A stretch of 50,335 nt of DNA, taken from contig JAYTCQ010000056.1 in assembly GCA_043736395.1 (NCBI GenBank), positions 1-50,335 on the forward strand, read 5' to 3'. The notes under the pieces are model-generated. The model was not told where the DNA came from. It saw only the letters and a program-made list of their open reading frames with translations, and did no database searches. The stretch is from JAFDVL01 sp043736395 (GTDB taxonomy: Bacteria > Acidobacteriota > Blastocatellia > RBC074). The translations under genes were made by a program, and so were the position numbers. The first letter of the stretch is position 1, and each line of letters starts with the position of its first letter. Of this stretch, positions 1-8,800 are shown one piece after another.

Positions 1-529
1 CTTTAATGTTGTCAGTGATCGTATTTAAATTCGACATTGCAGTCTGTGACGCATTAATAATGTCTCCGACGCTTTTATTGGCATAACTTTGCACAGTTCC
101 GTTATTTTGCATCGGCTGCCCCTTGGTCGTCCCTGGCGAAATATCAATAATATTGTCTCCCAGCACACCCGCGCCTTTGAGGATCGCTATCGAATCTGAA
201 CGGATTCTTTCAATCGCTTCCACGCCGTTAAGCTTGCCGGAAATCTCCATGACGATTTCAATGTTATCAGTAGCCTCCTTCGTATCAGGTATCTTCCGGT
301 TGAAATTGATTTCCTTAACATTGCCAACTTTAACACCTGAAAGCCTAACTTCCGCACCTTTTCGTAAGCCTTCAACCGTCGGCATATAAGCGTGAAGATA
401 TGTTTTTTTGCGGAAGAAAGGAATATCCCCGGCTACAACAAAAATAGTCGCAACTAAGATTGTCAGCGCTATCAAGACTAATATTCCCACGCGTAAACCA
501 GACAATGGATTTTGAGATTTTGGTGGCAT
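1..529 (-). CDS. mlaD: MCE/MlaD-family lipid-binding protein (C-terminus cut by window edge)
   Basis: Reading the minus strand from the ATG at 529 gives about 176 residues that run off the left edge. It begins with a short cytoplasmic tail and one transmembrane helix (residues 13-33, rich in L, V, I), then the MCE domain: a Y-L-H-A-Y-M strand, G-L-R-K-G-A-E-V-R-L-S-G-V-K-V-G-N-V (about 52-70) and the late D-S-x-A-x-L-x-x-x-G-V-L-G-D strand. MCE proteins are the periplasmic lipid-binding subunits of Mla-type ABC transporters, anchored in the inner membrane and forming a hexameric ring. It starts 17 bp after the ATPase gene, so the two are co-transcribed and probably one transporter. The part after the MCE domain (a helical needle in longer relatives) is outside the window. 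Confidence 0.88.
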   Translation of the reverse strand, partial: MPPKSQNPLSGLRVGILVLIALTILVATIFVVAGDIPFFRKKTYLHAYMPTVEGLRKGAEVRLSGVKVGNVKEINFNRKIPDTKEATDNIEIVMEISGKLNGVEAIERIRSDSIAILKGAGVLGDNIIDISPGTTKGQPMQNNGTVQSYANKSVGDIINASQTAMSNLNTITDNIK

Positions 530-546
530 AAAATTTAACCGTTAAC

Positions 547-1359
547 TTATCCTCTTCGTAAAAATTTGAGGATATATGGATCTACTGAAGCATACATTTC
601 TTCATCGGTTCCACTAAAGATAATATCGCCGTCTTTGAGCATTAAAAATTTCGTATTGATCAGGCACAAAGTTCCATCTTCCTTATGAAAAATTATTTCG
701 CCATCAGGGCCGCGTGTGACAAATTCATTCGAAAGCACATCAATATCCTGAATGCGGTGAGTGACGAAAATTGAACCAACATTTTCAAGATCGCGAAGCT
801 TCAAAACCAAGTCACAAATAGTTCTGGCAGTGATCGGATCAAGCCCTGCCGTCGCTTCATCAAATAAGATAATATTTGGGCTACCCGCCAAAGCCCTTGC
901 AATTCCAACGCGCCTGCGCATTCCCCCTGACAATTCATTCGGCATTTGATCAATCGCATTTTCAAGATCAACGAACTGCAACATACGTTTGACGATGGCG
1001 TCCAGCTCATCGTCAGAGGCTTTTTGTTCTCGCAGGCGATATGCGACATTTTCATAAACCGGCAAGCTATCGAACAAAGCGCCCTCCTGAAAAACCATCC
1101 CTATTTTTTGTCTGACGCGCATCAATTGCTCTTCCGTGTACTCAGTAACTTCTTCTCCGTTAATAAATATCTGACCTTCATCGGGCTTGATAAGTCCCAG
1201 TACAAGTTTCAAGATAGTAGACTTGCCGGTTCCCGATCCCCCCATTACAATCTTGCATTCACCATGTGAAACCGTAAAACTTACCTTCCGCAAGATAACT
1301 CTTTCACCAAATGCAAGTGAAACATTTCTAAATTCTATAGCTGGAGGTAATTTACCCAT
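547..1359 (-). CDS. mlaF: ABC transporter ATPase of Mla type
   Basis: 270 residues, the usual MlaF size. All ATPase motifs are present: Walker A GGSGTGKST (40-48), Q-loop Q91, signature LSGGM (143-147), Walker B with D167-E168 in ILFDEATAGLDP, and H-loop H201. The C-terminal 60 residues carry a short extension typical of MlaF-like ATPases. It should power phospholipid movement between inner and outer membrane with the MCE protein encoded 17 bp downstream. It starts 7 bp after the ribE stop, so it belongs to the hemW-to-mlaD operon. No MlaE permease gene lies in front of it, which is where it usually is; it may lie beyond the left edge. The Mla assignment rests on the MCE neighbour. Confidence 0.9.
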   Translation of the reverse strand: MGKLPPAIEFRNVSLAFGERVILRKVSFTVSHGECKIVMGGSGTGKSTILKLVLGLIKPDEGQIFINGEEVTEYTEEQLMRVRQKIGMVFQEGALFDSLPVYENVAYRLREQKASDDELDAIVKRMLQFVDLENAIDQMPNELSGGMRRRVGIARALAGSPNIILFDEATAGLDPITARTICDLVLKLRDLENVGSIFVTHRIQDIDVLSNEFVTRGPDGEIIFHKEDGTLCLINTKFLMLKDGDIIFSGTDEEMYASVDPYILKFLRRG

Positions 1360-1366
1360 TTAATTA

Positions 1367-2008
1367 CTAGTAGCCTAACGATCTAAGTTTATCGAGACTA
1401 ATTTCAGATTTATTTTCAAGATAAGGGTTAAGCATTTTCTCTACATATTTTGCGACAACATCTACTTCGAGATTCACCTCATCTCCCGTCGTCAACGAAG
1501 AAAGATTCGTATGCTTCCAGGTATGCGGAATAATCGCGACCTGAAAAGTATTTTTTGTTAATGACGCAACTGTTAGGCTAATTCCATCCACAGTGATTGA
1601 CCCCTTATGGACTATATATTTGCCCAGTGCAGTTGAAAATCCGACATCAATCAAATACCCGTCACCGATTTGCTTGGCACTGATAAATTCTCCAATTTCA
1701 TCCACGTGACCTTGCACGATGTGCCCGCCAAATCTGGCTTGTGGCTGCATCGGACGCTCCAGGTTCACTTTGCTTCCGAGCGTGAGCTGCTTCAGGCTTG
1801 TGAGCTTTAGAGTCTCATCAGACAAATCTGCGATGAATGTATTGCTTGACATTGTAACTACCGTCAGGCACACACCATTCACCGCAATACTGTCTCCTAT
1901 TTTTGCATCTGACAAAATCGAAGGCGCCAGAATTTCTATCTTTGCTCCGTGATTTATTTTCGTAAAAAGACTAATTGTTCCCAGTTCTTCAATTATTCCA
2001 GTAAACAT
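1367..2008 (-). CDS. ribE: Riboflavin synthase, alpha chain
   Basis: 213 residues with the duplicated lumazine-binding fold of riboflavin synthase. The first barrel starts MFTGIIEELG and has NGVCLTV (44-50) and GHIVQGHVD (95-103); the second has DGISLTV (141-147). The enzyme dismutates two molecules of 6,7-dimethyl-8-ribityllumazine into riboflavin and a pyrimidine in the cytoplasm. The N-terminal MFTGI needed for trimer contacts and catalysis is intact, which fixes the start at 2008. It lies 6 bp after cmk and 7 bp before the mlaF-like gene. No other rib genes are in the window, so riboflavin synthesis is split over loci. I see no FMN riboswitch in front of it. Confidence 0.96.
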   Translation of the reverse strand: MFTGIIEELGTISLFTKINHGAKIEILAPSILSDAKIGDSIAVNGVCLTVVTMSSNTFIADLSDETLKLTSLKQLTLGSKVNLERPMQPQARFGGHIVQGHVDEIGEFISAKQIGDGYLIDVGFSTALGKYIVHKGSITVDGISLTVASLTKNTFQVAIIPHTWKHTNLSSLTTGDEVNLEVDVVAKYVEKMLNPYLENKSEISLDKLRSLGY

Positions 2009-2014
2009 TTGTTA

Positions 2015-2659
2015 TTATTTTGAATTTATAAATGTAGTTAGCTGTTCAATAACTTCCTGGGGGGAGAAAGTTGAGGAGTCGAAGTAGATTGATCCCTCTG
2101 CTTGAGTTAAGGGAGAATCCAATCTTGATGAATCTCGTGTATCTCGTTCGATTATATCTCGTAATATTTTTTGATAGGAGGCTTCTATTCCTTTTTCCAA
2201 TTCTTCGCGGTGCCTGCGCTCGGCGCGAGTTTCAGGTGAAGCATCCAGATATATTTTAACTTCTGCATCGGGAAAGACTTTTGTTCCTATGTCGCGTCCC
2301 TCCATGACTACATTATTTGTACGTCCAAGTCGCTGCTGTTGAGAAACTAAGGCACGACGAACGGCAGGAATCGCCGACACGACAGAAGCCGCGGAACTGA
2401 TTTCAGCGGTTCGGATTTGCGCGGTAATTTCTTCTCCGTCCATCCAAACCGTATCGCCGATTAATTCAATCAGCGAATCATTGGCAATTTTTGAAATTTT
2501 CTCTGTCTCATCCCACTCAATTTTTTGCTGCAAAACTTTCCATCCAATAGCACGATACATTGCACCAGTATTGATGTACGTGAAGCCAAGCTTATTTGCT
2601 AATGCTTTGGCGACTGTGCTTTTGCCTGCTCCGGCGGGGCCGTCAATTGCTACAATCAT
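2015..2659 (-). CDS. cmk: Cytidylate kinase
   Basis: 214 residues. The P-loop GPAGAGKST (7-15), the CMP-binding NTGAMYRA segment (about 31-38), the EGRDIGTKVFPDA stretch and the lid-like YLDASPETRAERR segment identify CMP/dCMP kinase, which phosphorylates CMP and dCMP using ATP. Length is that of the short bacterial form without fusion partners. It follows the beta-lactamase gene by 6 bp and precedes ribE by 6 bp, so translation is likely coupled along the operon. In many bacteria cmk is followed by rpsA or ispH; neither is here. Confidence 0.96.
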   Translation of the reverse strand: MIVAIDGPAGAGKSTVAKALANKLGFTYINTGAMYRAIGWKVLQQKIEWDETEKISKIANDSLIELIGDTVWMDGEEITAQIRTAEISSAASVVSAIPAVRRALVSQQQRLGRTNNVVMEGRDIGTKVFPDAEVKIYLDASPETRAERRHREELEKGIEASYQKILRDIIERDTRDSSRLDSPLTQAEGSIYFDSSTFSPQEVIEQLTTFINSK

Positions 2660-2665
2660 ATAAGT

Positions 2666-3589
2666 TTATTTGACCATCCAATAATTCCATGCTGCTTGCG
2701 CGAGCTTAGCAATAACGCCTTCGCGGACGTCCTGTGAAGCGGTTGAGTCTGACACAAAAACCGCCATCGCCAGATGTTTCCCGTTTGGCAGCGTGATGAT
2801 GCCAATGTCATTTGTAGCATGTGTTAATCCGTTGGTCGTCAACGAAGTCCCTGTCTTGTGCGCGACTATAGTACCTGCTGGCAATAATCCTTTGAGCCGT
2901 TTTTTCCCTGTTTCTGTTTCTGTCATAAAATTAAGCAGTAACGCCTGATTTTTTGCCGAAAGTGCATTGCCGGTAAATAAAACTTTGAGTAGCTTTACCG
3001 CAGAGATCGGATCAGCCCAATTTTTATATTGCACTGTCACATCGCTACTAATTTCTTTTTCAGTGCTCATAACTACGACGCCATTCACGTTGAGGGTGCG
3101 CAAATACTTATCTACGACCTCTGCTCCACCAATGATCCGCAACAAAACATCGCTAGCCGTTCCATCGCTTTCAGCCACTGCATACCGGATAATTTCAGAC
3201 ACCGTAAGGCTGCCGCCATTCGGATTTTTATCACGAATTGGGCTATGCAGTTTTTCCATCACAAGATCACTTTTCAGGATTGGTATTTTTTCCTGCAAAT
3301 TAATTTTGCCCTGATCAGCAAGGTGCAAAACCGTCATTGCGATGGGCAGCTTATAGACACTCTGCATCGGGTAATGTTGCTCGCCCGCTAAATTTACCGC
3401 TTCACCTGTTTCAAGAATTGTAGCCGCAACTCCCACTTTACCTTGCGCTGTTTCAGCAATGCGAACAAATTCATTTCGCAGCTTTTCTGAGCCAACAGAT
3501 TGACTCATCACGAATGAACGAGAGACTAACAGGGACGCAAAAATAATAAGAAAATGAGTGATTAATTTTCGACTCGGCTCAAAATTCAT
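2666..3589 (-). CDS. Class A beta-lactamase (serine hydrolase), secreted
   Basis: 307 residues from the ATG at 3589, which sits 7 bp after the ltaE stop; a longer frame from a TTG at 3622 would overlap ltaE and spoil the signal peptide. The N-terminus has a basic start and a hydrophobic stretch ending near VMSQ, so export by Sec is expected. Active-site elements are complete: S77-V-Y-K80 (SxxK), S141-D-G143 (SDN loop, with G instead of N), E177 in the omega loop before VQYKNW, and K245-T-G247. The NW after the omega loop and the THATNDIG stretch after KTG resemble subclass A2 enzymes (PER/CfxA-like). It would open beta-lactam rings in the periplasm, but substrate range cannot be read from sequence. 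It is embedded between ltaE and cmk, an unusual place for a resistance gene. Confidence 0.88.
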   Translation of the reverse strand: MNFEPSRKLITHFLIIFASLLVSRSFVMSQSVGSEKLRNEFVRIAETAQGKVGVAATILETGEAVNLAGEQHYPMQSVYKLPIAMTVLHLADQGKINLQEKIPILKSDLVMEKLHSPIRDKNPNGGSLTVSEIIRYAVAESDGTASDVLLRIIGGAEVVDKYLRTLNVNGVVVMSTEKEISSDVTVQYKNWADPISAVKLLKVLFTGNALSAKNQALLLNFMTETETGKKRLKGLLPAGTIVAHKTGTSLTTNGLTHATNDIGIITLPNGKHLAMAVFVSDSTASQDVREGVIAKLAQAAWNYWMVK

Positions 3590-3596
3590 ACATTCA

Positions 3597-4637
3597 CTAC
3601 CGCACTTCCACGATGCTTGCAATCACAGAAATCGCCTGGTTGATGTCATCACGATTCACATCATAATGCGTCACCATTCGCATCTGACGTTCATTAATTC
3701 CGCTCGCCAACACTCCTTTTTCTTTCAACGCCTGGGTGATTTGGATTGGAGATTTGCCTGCCTCTGTGATGTCAAAAATTACGATGTTTGTAGCCACTTT
3801 CTCAGGATCAATTTGAATGCCGTGAATCTTCGCCAAGCCAATCGCCAGGCTTTTCGCATTCGCATGATCGACGAGTAATTTTTCAGGAGATTCAGCAAGT
3901 GCAACGAATCCCGCAGCGGCTAAAATTCCGACTTGCCTCATTCCCCCACCTAGTCTTTTGCGCCAAATGAAGGCTTCACGAATAAAATCTTTTGAGCCAA
4001 CAATCATCGAACCAACTGGAGCGCCTAAGCCTTTGGACAAACAAAACATCACCGAATCAAAAGGCTGAGCAATTTCTTTGACGGAACAATTCATCCCAAT
4101 CGCAGCATTGAAAATCCGCGCACCGTCTAAATGAACAGGCAGGCCGAGCGAATGCGCTCCATCGCAAATTTCCTGTGCGTTTGCGAGCGGCAGCAAAGTT
4201 CCTCCCGCCATATTATGAGAATTTTCGAGGGTAATCAGCGACGTTGGAGAATCATAATAAGGGCCAGCATGATGAATGCCAGCGCGTACCTGTTGCCAGT
4301 TTAGAATTCCATTTTCGCCCTTCACTGTTCGAAATGTGACGCCGGAAAATATTGCGGAGCCGCCTAATTCATAATTGAAAATATGGCAACGTTCTTCGAG
4401 GACAACTTCAGTTCCTGGCTTCGTATGCAGCTTGACGCAGATTTGATTTCCCATTGTACCCGTCGGCACGAAGAGCGCGGCTTCTTTTCCCATCAGCTCC
4501 GCAGCGTATTCCTGCAAGCGATTAACGGTCGGGTCTTCGCTGTAAACATCGTCGCCGACTTCGGCTCCCGCCATCGCGTGGCGCATTGCAGGTGTGGGCT
4601 TGGTGACTGTGTCGCTGCGTAGATCAATGAATTTCAT
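3597..4637 (-). CDS. ltaE: Low-specificity L-threonine aldolase
   Basis: 346 residues of a fold-type I PLP enzyme. The N-terminal IDLRSDTVTKPTPAMRHAM and VGDDVYSEDPTVNRL are typical of threonine aldolase. H85 (stacking over PLP), D171 with GAR (PLP ring contact) and K202 in CLSKGLGAPVGS (Schiff base lysine) are present. It cleaves L-threonine or L-allo-threonine to glycine and acetaldehyde in the cytoplasm. It begins 3 bp after the hemW stop and is second gene in the operon. Stereospecificity cannot be told from the sequence. Confidence 0.94.
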   Translation of the reverse strand: MKFIDLRSDTVTKPTPAMRHAMAGAEVGDDVYSEDPTVNRLQEYAAELMGKEAALFVPTGTMGNQICVKLHTKPGTEVVLEERCHIFNYELGGSAIFSGVTFRTVKGENGILNWQQVRAGIHHAGPYYDSPTSLITLENSHNMAGGTLLPLANAQEICDGAHSLGLPVHLDGARIFNAAIGMNCSVKEIAQPFDSVMFCLSKGLGAPVGSMIVGSKDFIREAFIWRKRLGGGMRQVGILAAAGFVALAESPEKLLVDHANAKSLAIGLAKIHGIQIDPEKVATNIVIFDITEAGKSPIQITQALKEKGVLASGINERQMRMVTHYDVNRDDINQAISVIASIVEVR

Positions 4638-4640
4638 AAG

Positions 4641-5777
4641 CTAAATAAATGCCTCAAATACTTCGTTCGCCAAAACTTTACCGCGACGTGAAATCTTCAT
4701 CGAATTGCCTGAAAATTCTAAAACACCGGCATCCAACAATCGTTCAATTTCTGATTCGTATTTCGATTTAATATCAATCCCAAATTCTTCAGAATAATGC
4801 GCCAGATTGACACCATCTTTCAAACGCAGACGCAAAAAAATCGCCTCGCTCTGATGATCTTCAAGACTCAATTCAATATTTTCAGCAATCACAGATTCAG
4901 ATTTTTCAATTCGTTCAATGTAATGGTTGATGTTGCGAATATTTGACCATCGCGCATTTCCGTTATATCCCGCCGCCGACATTCCAAAGGCGTGGTACAA
5001 AGCGCCATTCCAATATTTCAAATTATGGCGTGATTCAAATCCCGGCTTGGCCCAGTTGGAAAGCTCATACTGGACATAACCATTTTTTTCCGCAGCTTCC
5101 ACCAATTCGTAGTACATCTGCACCGTCAATTCATCGTCAATCGCCTGAAGCTCTCCGCGCTTGATTCGATGCATTAATGGAGCGTCCTGATAAAGCTCCA
5201 ACAAATAAACAGAAAGATGTTCAGGTTGAAGCTCCATCGCTGAGTTTATATTATTGCGCCAGGTTTCGATGGATTGTTCGGGAAGTCCGGCGATTAAATC
5301 AAGGCTCAGATTTTTAAACCCTGCTTGTCTCGCCATTTTTACTGCCGAGCGCGCATCGTCGGCTACGTGACCTCGTCCGATCATTTCAAGTTCCCGATCA
5401 AGGAAAGATTGCACGCCGATGCTGAGACGATTAATTCCTAGACGACAAAGTTCAGTTAGATATTCTGTCGTTAATGAACCCGGATTTGCTTCGGCTGTAA
5501 TTTCAGCTCTTGAATCAATGTCGAAACGCATCCGACAAGTATCGAGAATTTCTTGAAATTGAGGAATGGTAAGTGTGCTCGGAGTACCACCGCCAAAATA
5601 AATCGTATCGACGGATTTCATTTCGTGCTTAAACTCAGCCTTCGAGATTTCCGTACAAAGCGCTGCCACGTAATTTTGCGCCAAATTCGCTTCATATCCT
5701 CCCGTTGCAAAATTGCAGTAATGACACCGCGAAGCACAAAAAGGAATATGTAAATAAACGCCGGATTGCGAATTCAT
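4641..5777 (-). CDS. hemW: HemW-type radical SAM haem chaperone
   Basis: 378 residues from ATG 5777, the normal HemW length; the longer frame starts at a TTG. The cluster motif is C14-x3-C18-x2-C21 within HIPFCASRCHYC, followed by GGGTPS for SAM binding and the HemN-like C-terminal domain. Proteins with this CxxxCxxC spacing and without an N-terminal extension are HemW, which binds haem and delivers it to respiratory enzymes, rather than coproporphyrinogen dehydrogenase HemN; old annotations often confuse the two. It is first in a seven-gene operon and has its own sigma-70-like promoter immediately upstream. The ATG has no ribosome binding site, which fits a leaderless or very short leader mRNA. 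Confidence 0.9.
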   Translation of the reverse strand: MNSQSGVYLHIPFCASRCHYCNFATGGYEANLAQNYVAALCTEISKAEFKHEMKSVDTIYFGGGTPSTLTIPQFQEILDTCRMRFDIDSRAEITAEANPGSLTTEYLTELCRLGINRLSIGVQSFLDRELEMIGRGHVADDARSAVKMARQAGFKNLSLDLIAGLPEQSIETWRNNINSAMELQPEHLSVYLLELYQDAPLMHRIKRGELQAIDDELTVQMYYELVEAAEKNGYVQYELSNWAKPGFESRHNLKYWNGALYHAFGMSAAGYNGNARWSNIRNINHYIERIEKSESVIAENIELSLEDHQSEAIFLRLRLKDGVNLAHYSEEFGIDIKSKYESEIERLLDAGVLEFSGNSMKISRRGKVLANEVFEAFI

Positions 5778-5785
5778 AGAGCGCG

Positions 5786-5814
5786 AGTATAACAACGAAT
5801 AATCAACTGCACAA
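5786..5814 (-). promoter_or_regulatory. Sigma-70-like promoter for the hemW operon
   Basis: On the minus strand TTGTGC (5809-5814) and TATACT (5786-5791) are separated by exactly 17 bp. The -10 ends 8 bases before the hemW ATG at 5777, so the transcript would start at or just before the ATG. The -35 box lies directly in the T-tract edge of the upstream terminator. Prediction from sequence only. Confidence 0.55.
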
Positions 5815-5843
5815 AAAAACGGGAGCTGATTTTCAGCTCCCGT
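5812..5843 (-). terminator. Rho-independent terminator of the coiled-coil gene
   Basis: A perfect 11-bp stem (5819-5829 with 5833-5843, GC-rich centre GGGAGCTGA) closes a 3-base loop and is followed on the minus strand by seven T. It lies 25 bases after the stop of the coiled-coil gene and insulates it from the hemW operon. Confidence 0.9.
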
Positions 5844-5868
5844 TAGAGTTTTGAAGTGAATTTAAAAT

Positions 5869-8800
5869 CTACTGAAGGCTTTCACCGTATTTCTTGAGAT
5901 GCTCTGCCTTGGCACCTGTGACCCAGTCGTCACGTTCGATGCGACCACGAAAATCTTCAAGCAGATGATCGTAATGACGGATGTCTTTTTCAGCCCAGCT
6001 ACCAATATCACGGAAGAAGTAAATGCCGTGTTCGTTGAGCAGCCGTTCTAAAACCGGCCCGATCCCGAAGATTTTCTTGAGATCGTCTTTTTCACCGCTG
6101 CTGCCTCGACCCGACCTCTTCGTCGCGCCTTCGGCCTTCGGACTTTCCTTGACTTCACGTGACATCATTTCGAGTTCCGTAATTCTGGCCCGTAGCTTAG
6201 CCAGTTCACGGTCTCTTTCTGAAATCGAAGTGTTGTACCGATTGTCCCACTCAGCTAACTTCGCATCTCGTTCTTGCAGTGATAGGGTCAAAGCTTCATT
6301 TTCACGCAATCTGGATTTCAATAGCTTGATTTCAGCGTCATAGGTTGCGGCCTGTGAACCAGATTTTTCGAGATCAGCCAGCCGTTTACGAAGTCCAGCC
6401 ATTTCGCTGTCACGTTCTTTGAGCTGCGACGACAGAGTAGTAATTTCTCCGACCCGCAAATTCAATCGAGCGATTTCACTGTCTTTATTGCTGATCGTAG
6501 TCCGATAGCTGGCTTCAAGACTCTGCGTCTTATCGGCACTGCCTTTTTCCAACTCAACCAGACGTTTGCGCAAGGCTACGAGTTCACCATCGCGATCAGA
6601 AATCTGAGTGGTCATTGACGAAAGCTGAGTAATTCGAAGTTTGAGTTTCCCGATTTCGTCATCTTTCGTGCTGATCGTGGATTGATATTTTGATTCTGCT
6701 CCTTTTGATTTTTCAATCAATGTCGCAGATTCTTTTTCCAGTTCAGCCAGCCGTTTGCGAAGTGCGACCAGTTCCCCGTCCCGATCCTTTAGTTGACCGG
6801 TCAGGGCCGAAAGCTCGGAAATTCGCGAGTTAAGTTTTCCGATTTCTGAATCCTTAGCCACGATCGAAGAGTTCAGTTTTTCATCAAGCTCTTTGATGCG
6901 AGCATCACGGCTTTGCAGTTCTTTCGCTTTCGCTGCCTCAACTTCTGTCAATTTCTGACGGGAAGCATTTAAGGTATTTTCCCGCTCTTTCAACTGACTG
7001 GTTAAGGTTGCAATCTCGCCGATACGAAGGGTGAGACGGGCAATTTCACTGTCTTTAGTGCTGATCGCTGATTGATAGCCAGCATCCGCGCCTTTAGATT
7101 TTTCAGCCAAAGTCGTGGATTCGTTCTCCAGATCAACCAGCCGTTTGCGTAACGCAACCAGCTCGCCATCTCGGTCTTTGAGCTGATTCGTTATTGCCGA
7201 AAGTTCGGTAATTCTGAGGTTAAGTTTTCCGATTTCCGAATCTTTAGCACTGATGGATGCTGATAATTTCTCATCCAGTTCTTTGATGCGGCTGTCGCGA
7301 CTTTGCAGTTCTTTGGCCTTTGCCGCTTCGGCTTCAGTCAATTTTTGACGGAAGGAATTTAACTCATTTTCCCTTTCTTTTAATTGACCGGAGATTACTG
7401 CAATTTCACCGATGCGTAACGTTAGGTTTGAAATTTCGCTGTCTTTCGCGCCTAAGGCGGATTGGTGATTCGCTTGCAATTCCTTCACTTTTTCGAAGTT
7501 AGCGGAGGATGATTTTTCAAGCTCGGATAACTGCTTGCGTAGCGCCACCAGCTCTCCATCTGTTTCTGCAATTCGCGCGTCGCGGTTCTTGACTTCCTGG
7601 ATGACAGGCTCGAGTTCTGAGACTCTTAGGCGGAGCTGAGCAATTTCAGAATCACGATCTTTCAGTTGAGTTCCAAGCGGTTCAAGTTCACCAATCCGAT
7701 TCAGCAAACCAGACAGTTCTGAATCTTTCCCTGTCAAAGCGCCATTTAAACTGTTGAGCTGCATCTCGTAATGGCCGTGTTTCTCGTTACTTTCATTGAG
7801 CGCTTTTTCAAGTTCGCCAATACGACTTACGAAACCAGACAGTTCCGAATCTTTTCCTGTCAGCGTGCCGTTCAAACTATTGAGCTGTGACTCATAATGA
7901 CCATGCTTCTCGTTACTTTCATTAAGGGCTTTTTCAAGTTCTGAAACACGATTATTGCGCTCGCTTAATTGACCATTTAAAGGTTCTAATTCACCAACGC
8001 GAAGCCTGAGCGCTGCCAGTTCAGAATCACGATCTTTAAGTTGTGAACCTAAAACTTCAAGATCGTTAATTTGCCCATGCAATCTGGCAATTTCTGCATC
8101 TTTATCACCTCCGGCAGCGTGTGCCGAAGCCAATTCTTTTTCGAGACCATTAATATTATTTCCACTTTCAACCAGTTGATCGCGAAGTTTATTAAGCTCG
8201 GCTTTCTGCGCTTCTGAACCTGATGAAGCAGAATTCAACTGGCCTTCCAGTTCTTGAATTCTATTTCCCTGTGAGTTGATTTTGGCAGTCAATCCAGCGA
8301 TGGCGGCTACTTCAACACCGAGGCGAAGAATCTCAGATTGTTTGCTGTCCAGAGCTGAAGCATGGCTTGCAGAAAGGTTGGCGATCTGGTCATCTTTCTC
8401 TTTCAACTGAGCGGGCAGAGTTTCCATATTTTTCAACCGGAAACTCATTTTGGCCAATTCCTGTTCCTTCTCAGCAAAAGTGGTTTTCAGAGTTAGAAGT
8501 TCACCTTCAGCAGCCTGAGCTAATTGAGCAGCGGTTTCCACTTCTGAAACTTTTGCACGTAGGGAATCTGCTTCAGCTTTAGCAGAAGCAGCAGCTTGCT
8601 CCATCGTCATTTTCCATTCAGATTCGTGTTTCGCACTTTCAGCTTTTAATTCATCCAGCTCAGACACTCTAGAATCAAGATCAGATTCCAAAGTTTTTAT
8701 CTTCGCTTCGTGTTCGCTGACCCAGGCATCACGCGTTTTTAAGGTGGAGGCCAGAGTAGCCATTTCGGCTTGTAAAGAAGAAACTCTGGCAGTTGAAGTC

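Noticed and set aside
946..1269. Plus-strand open frames opposite mlaF and other large genes
   Set aside because: They are shadows of real genes in low-stop regions, with no start signals or recognisable domains.
3590..3622. Longer starts at TTG for several minus-strand genes (3622, 5795, 12350, 13460, 31704, 45948)
   Set aside because: All are TTG without ribosome binding site, and in each case an ATG a short distance downstream fits the signal peptide, family start or operon spacing better.
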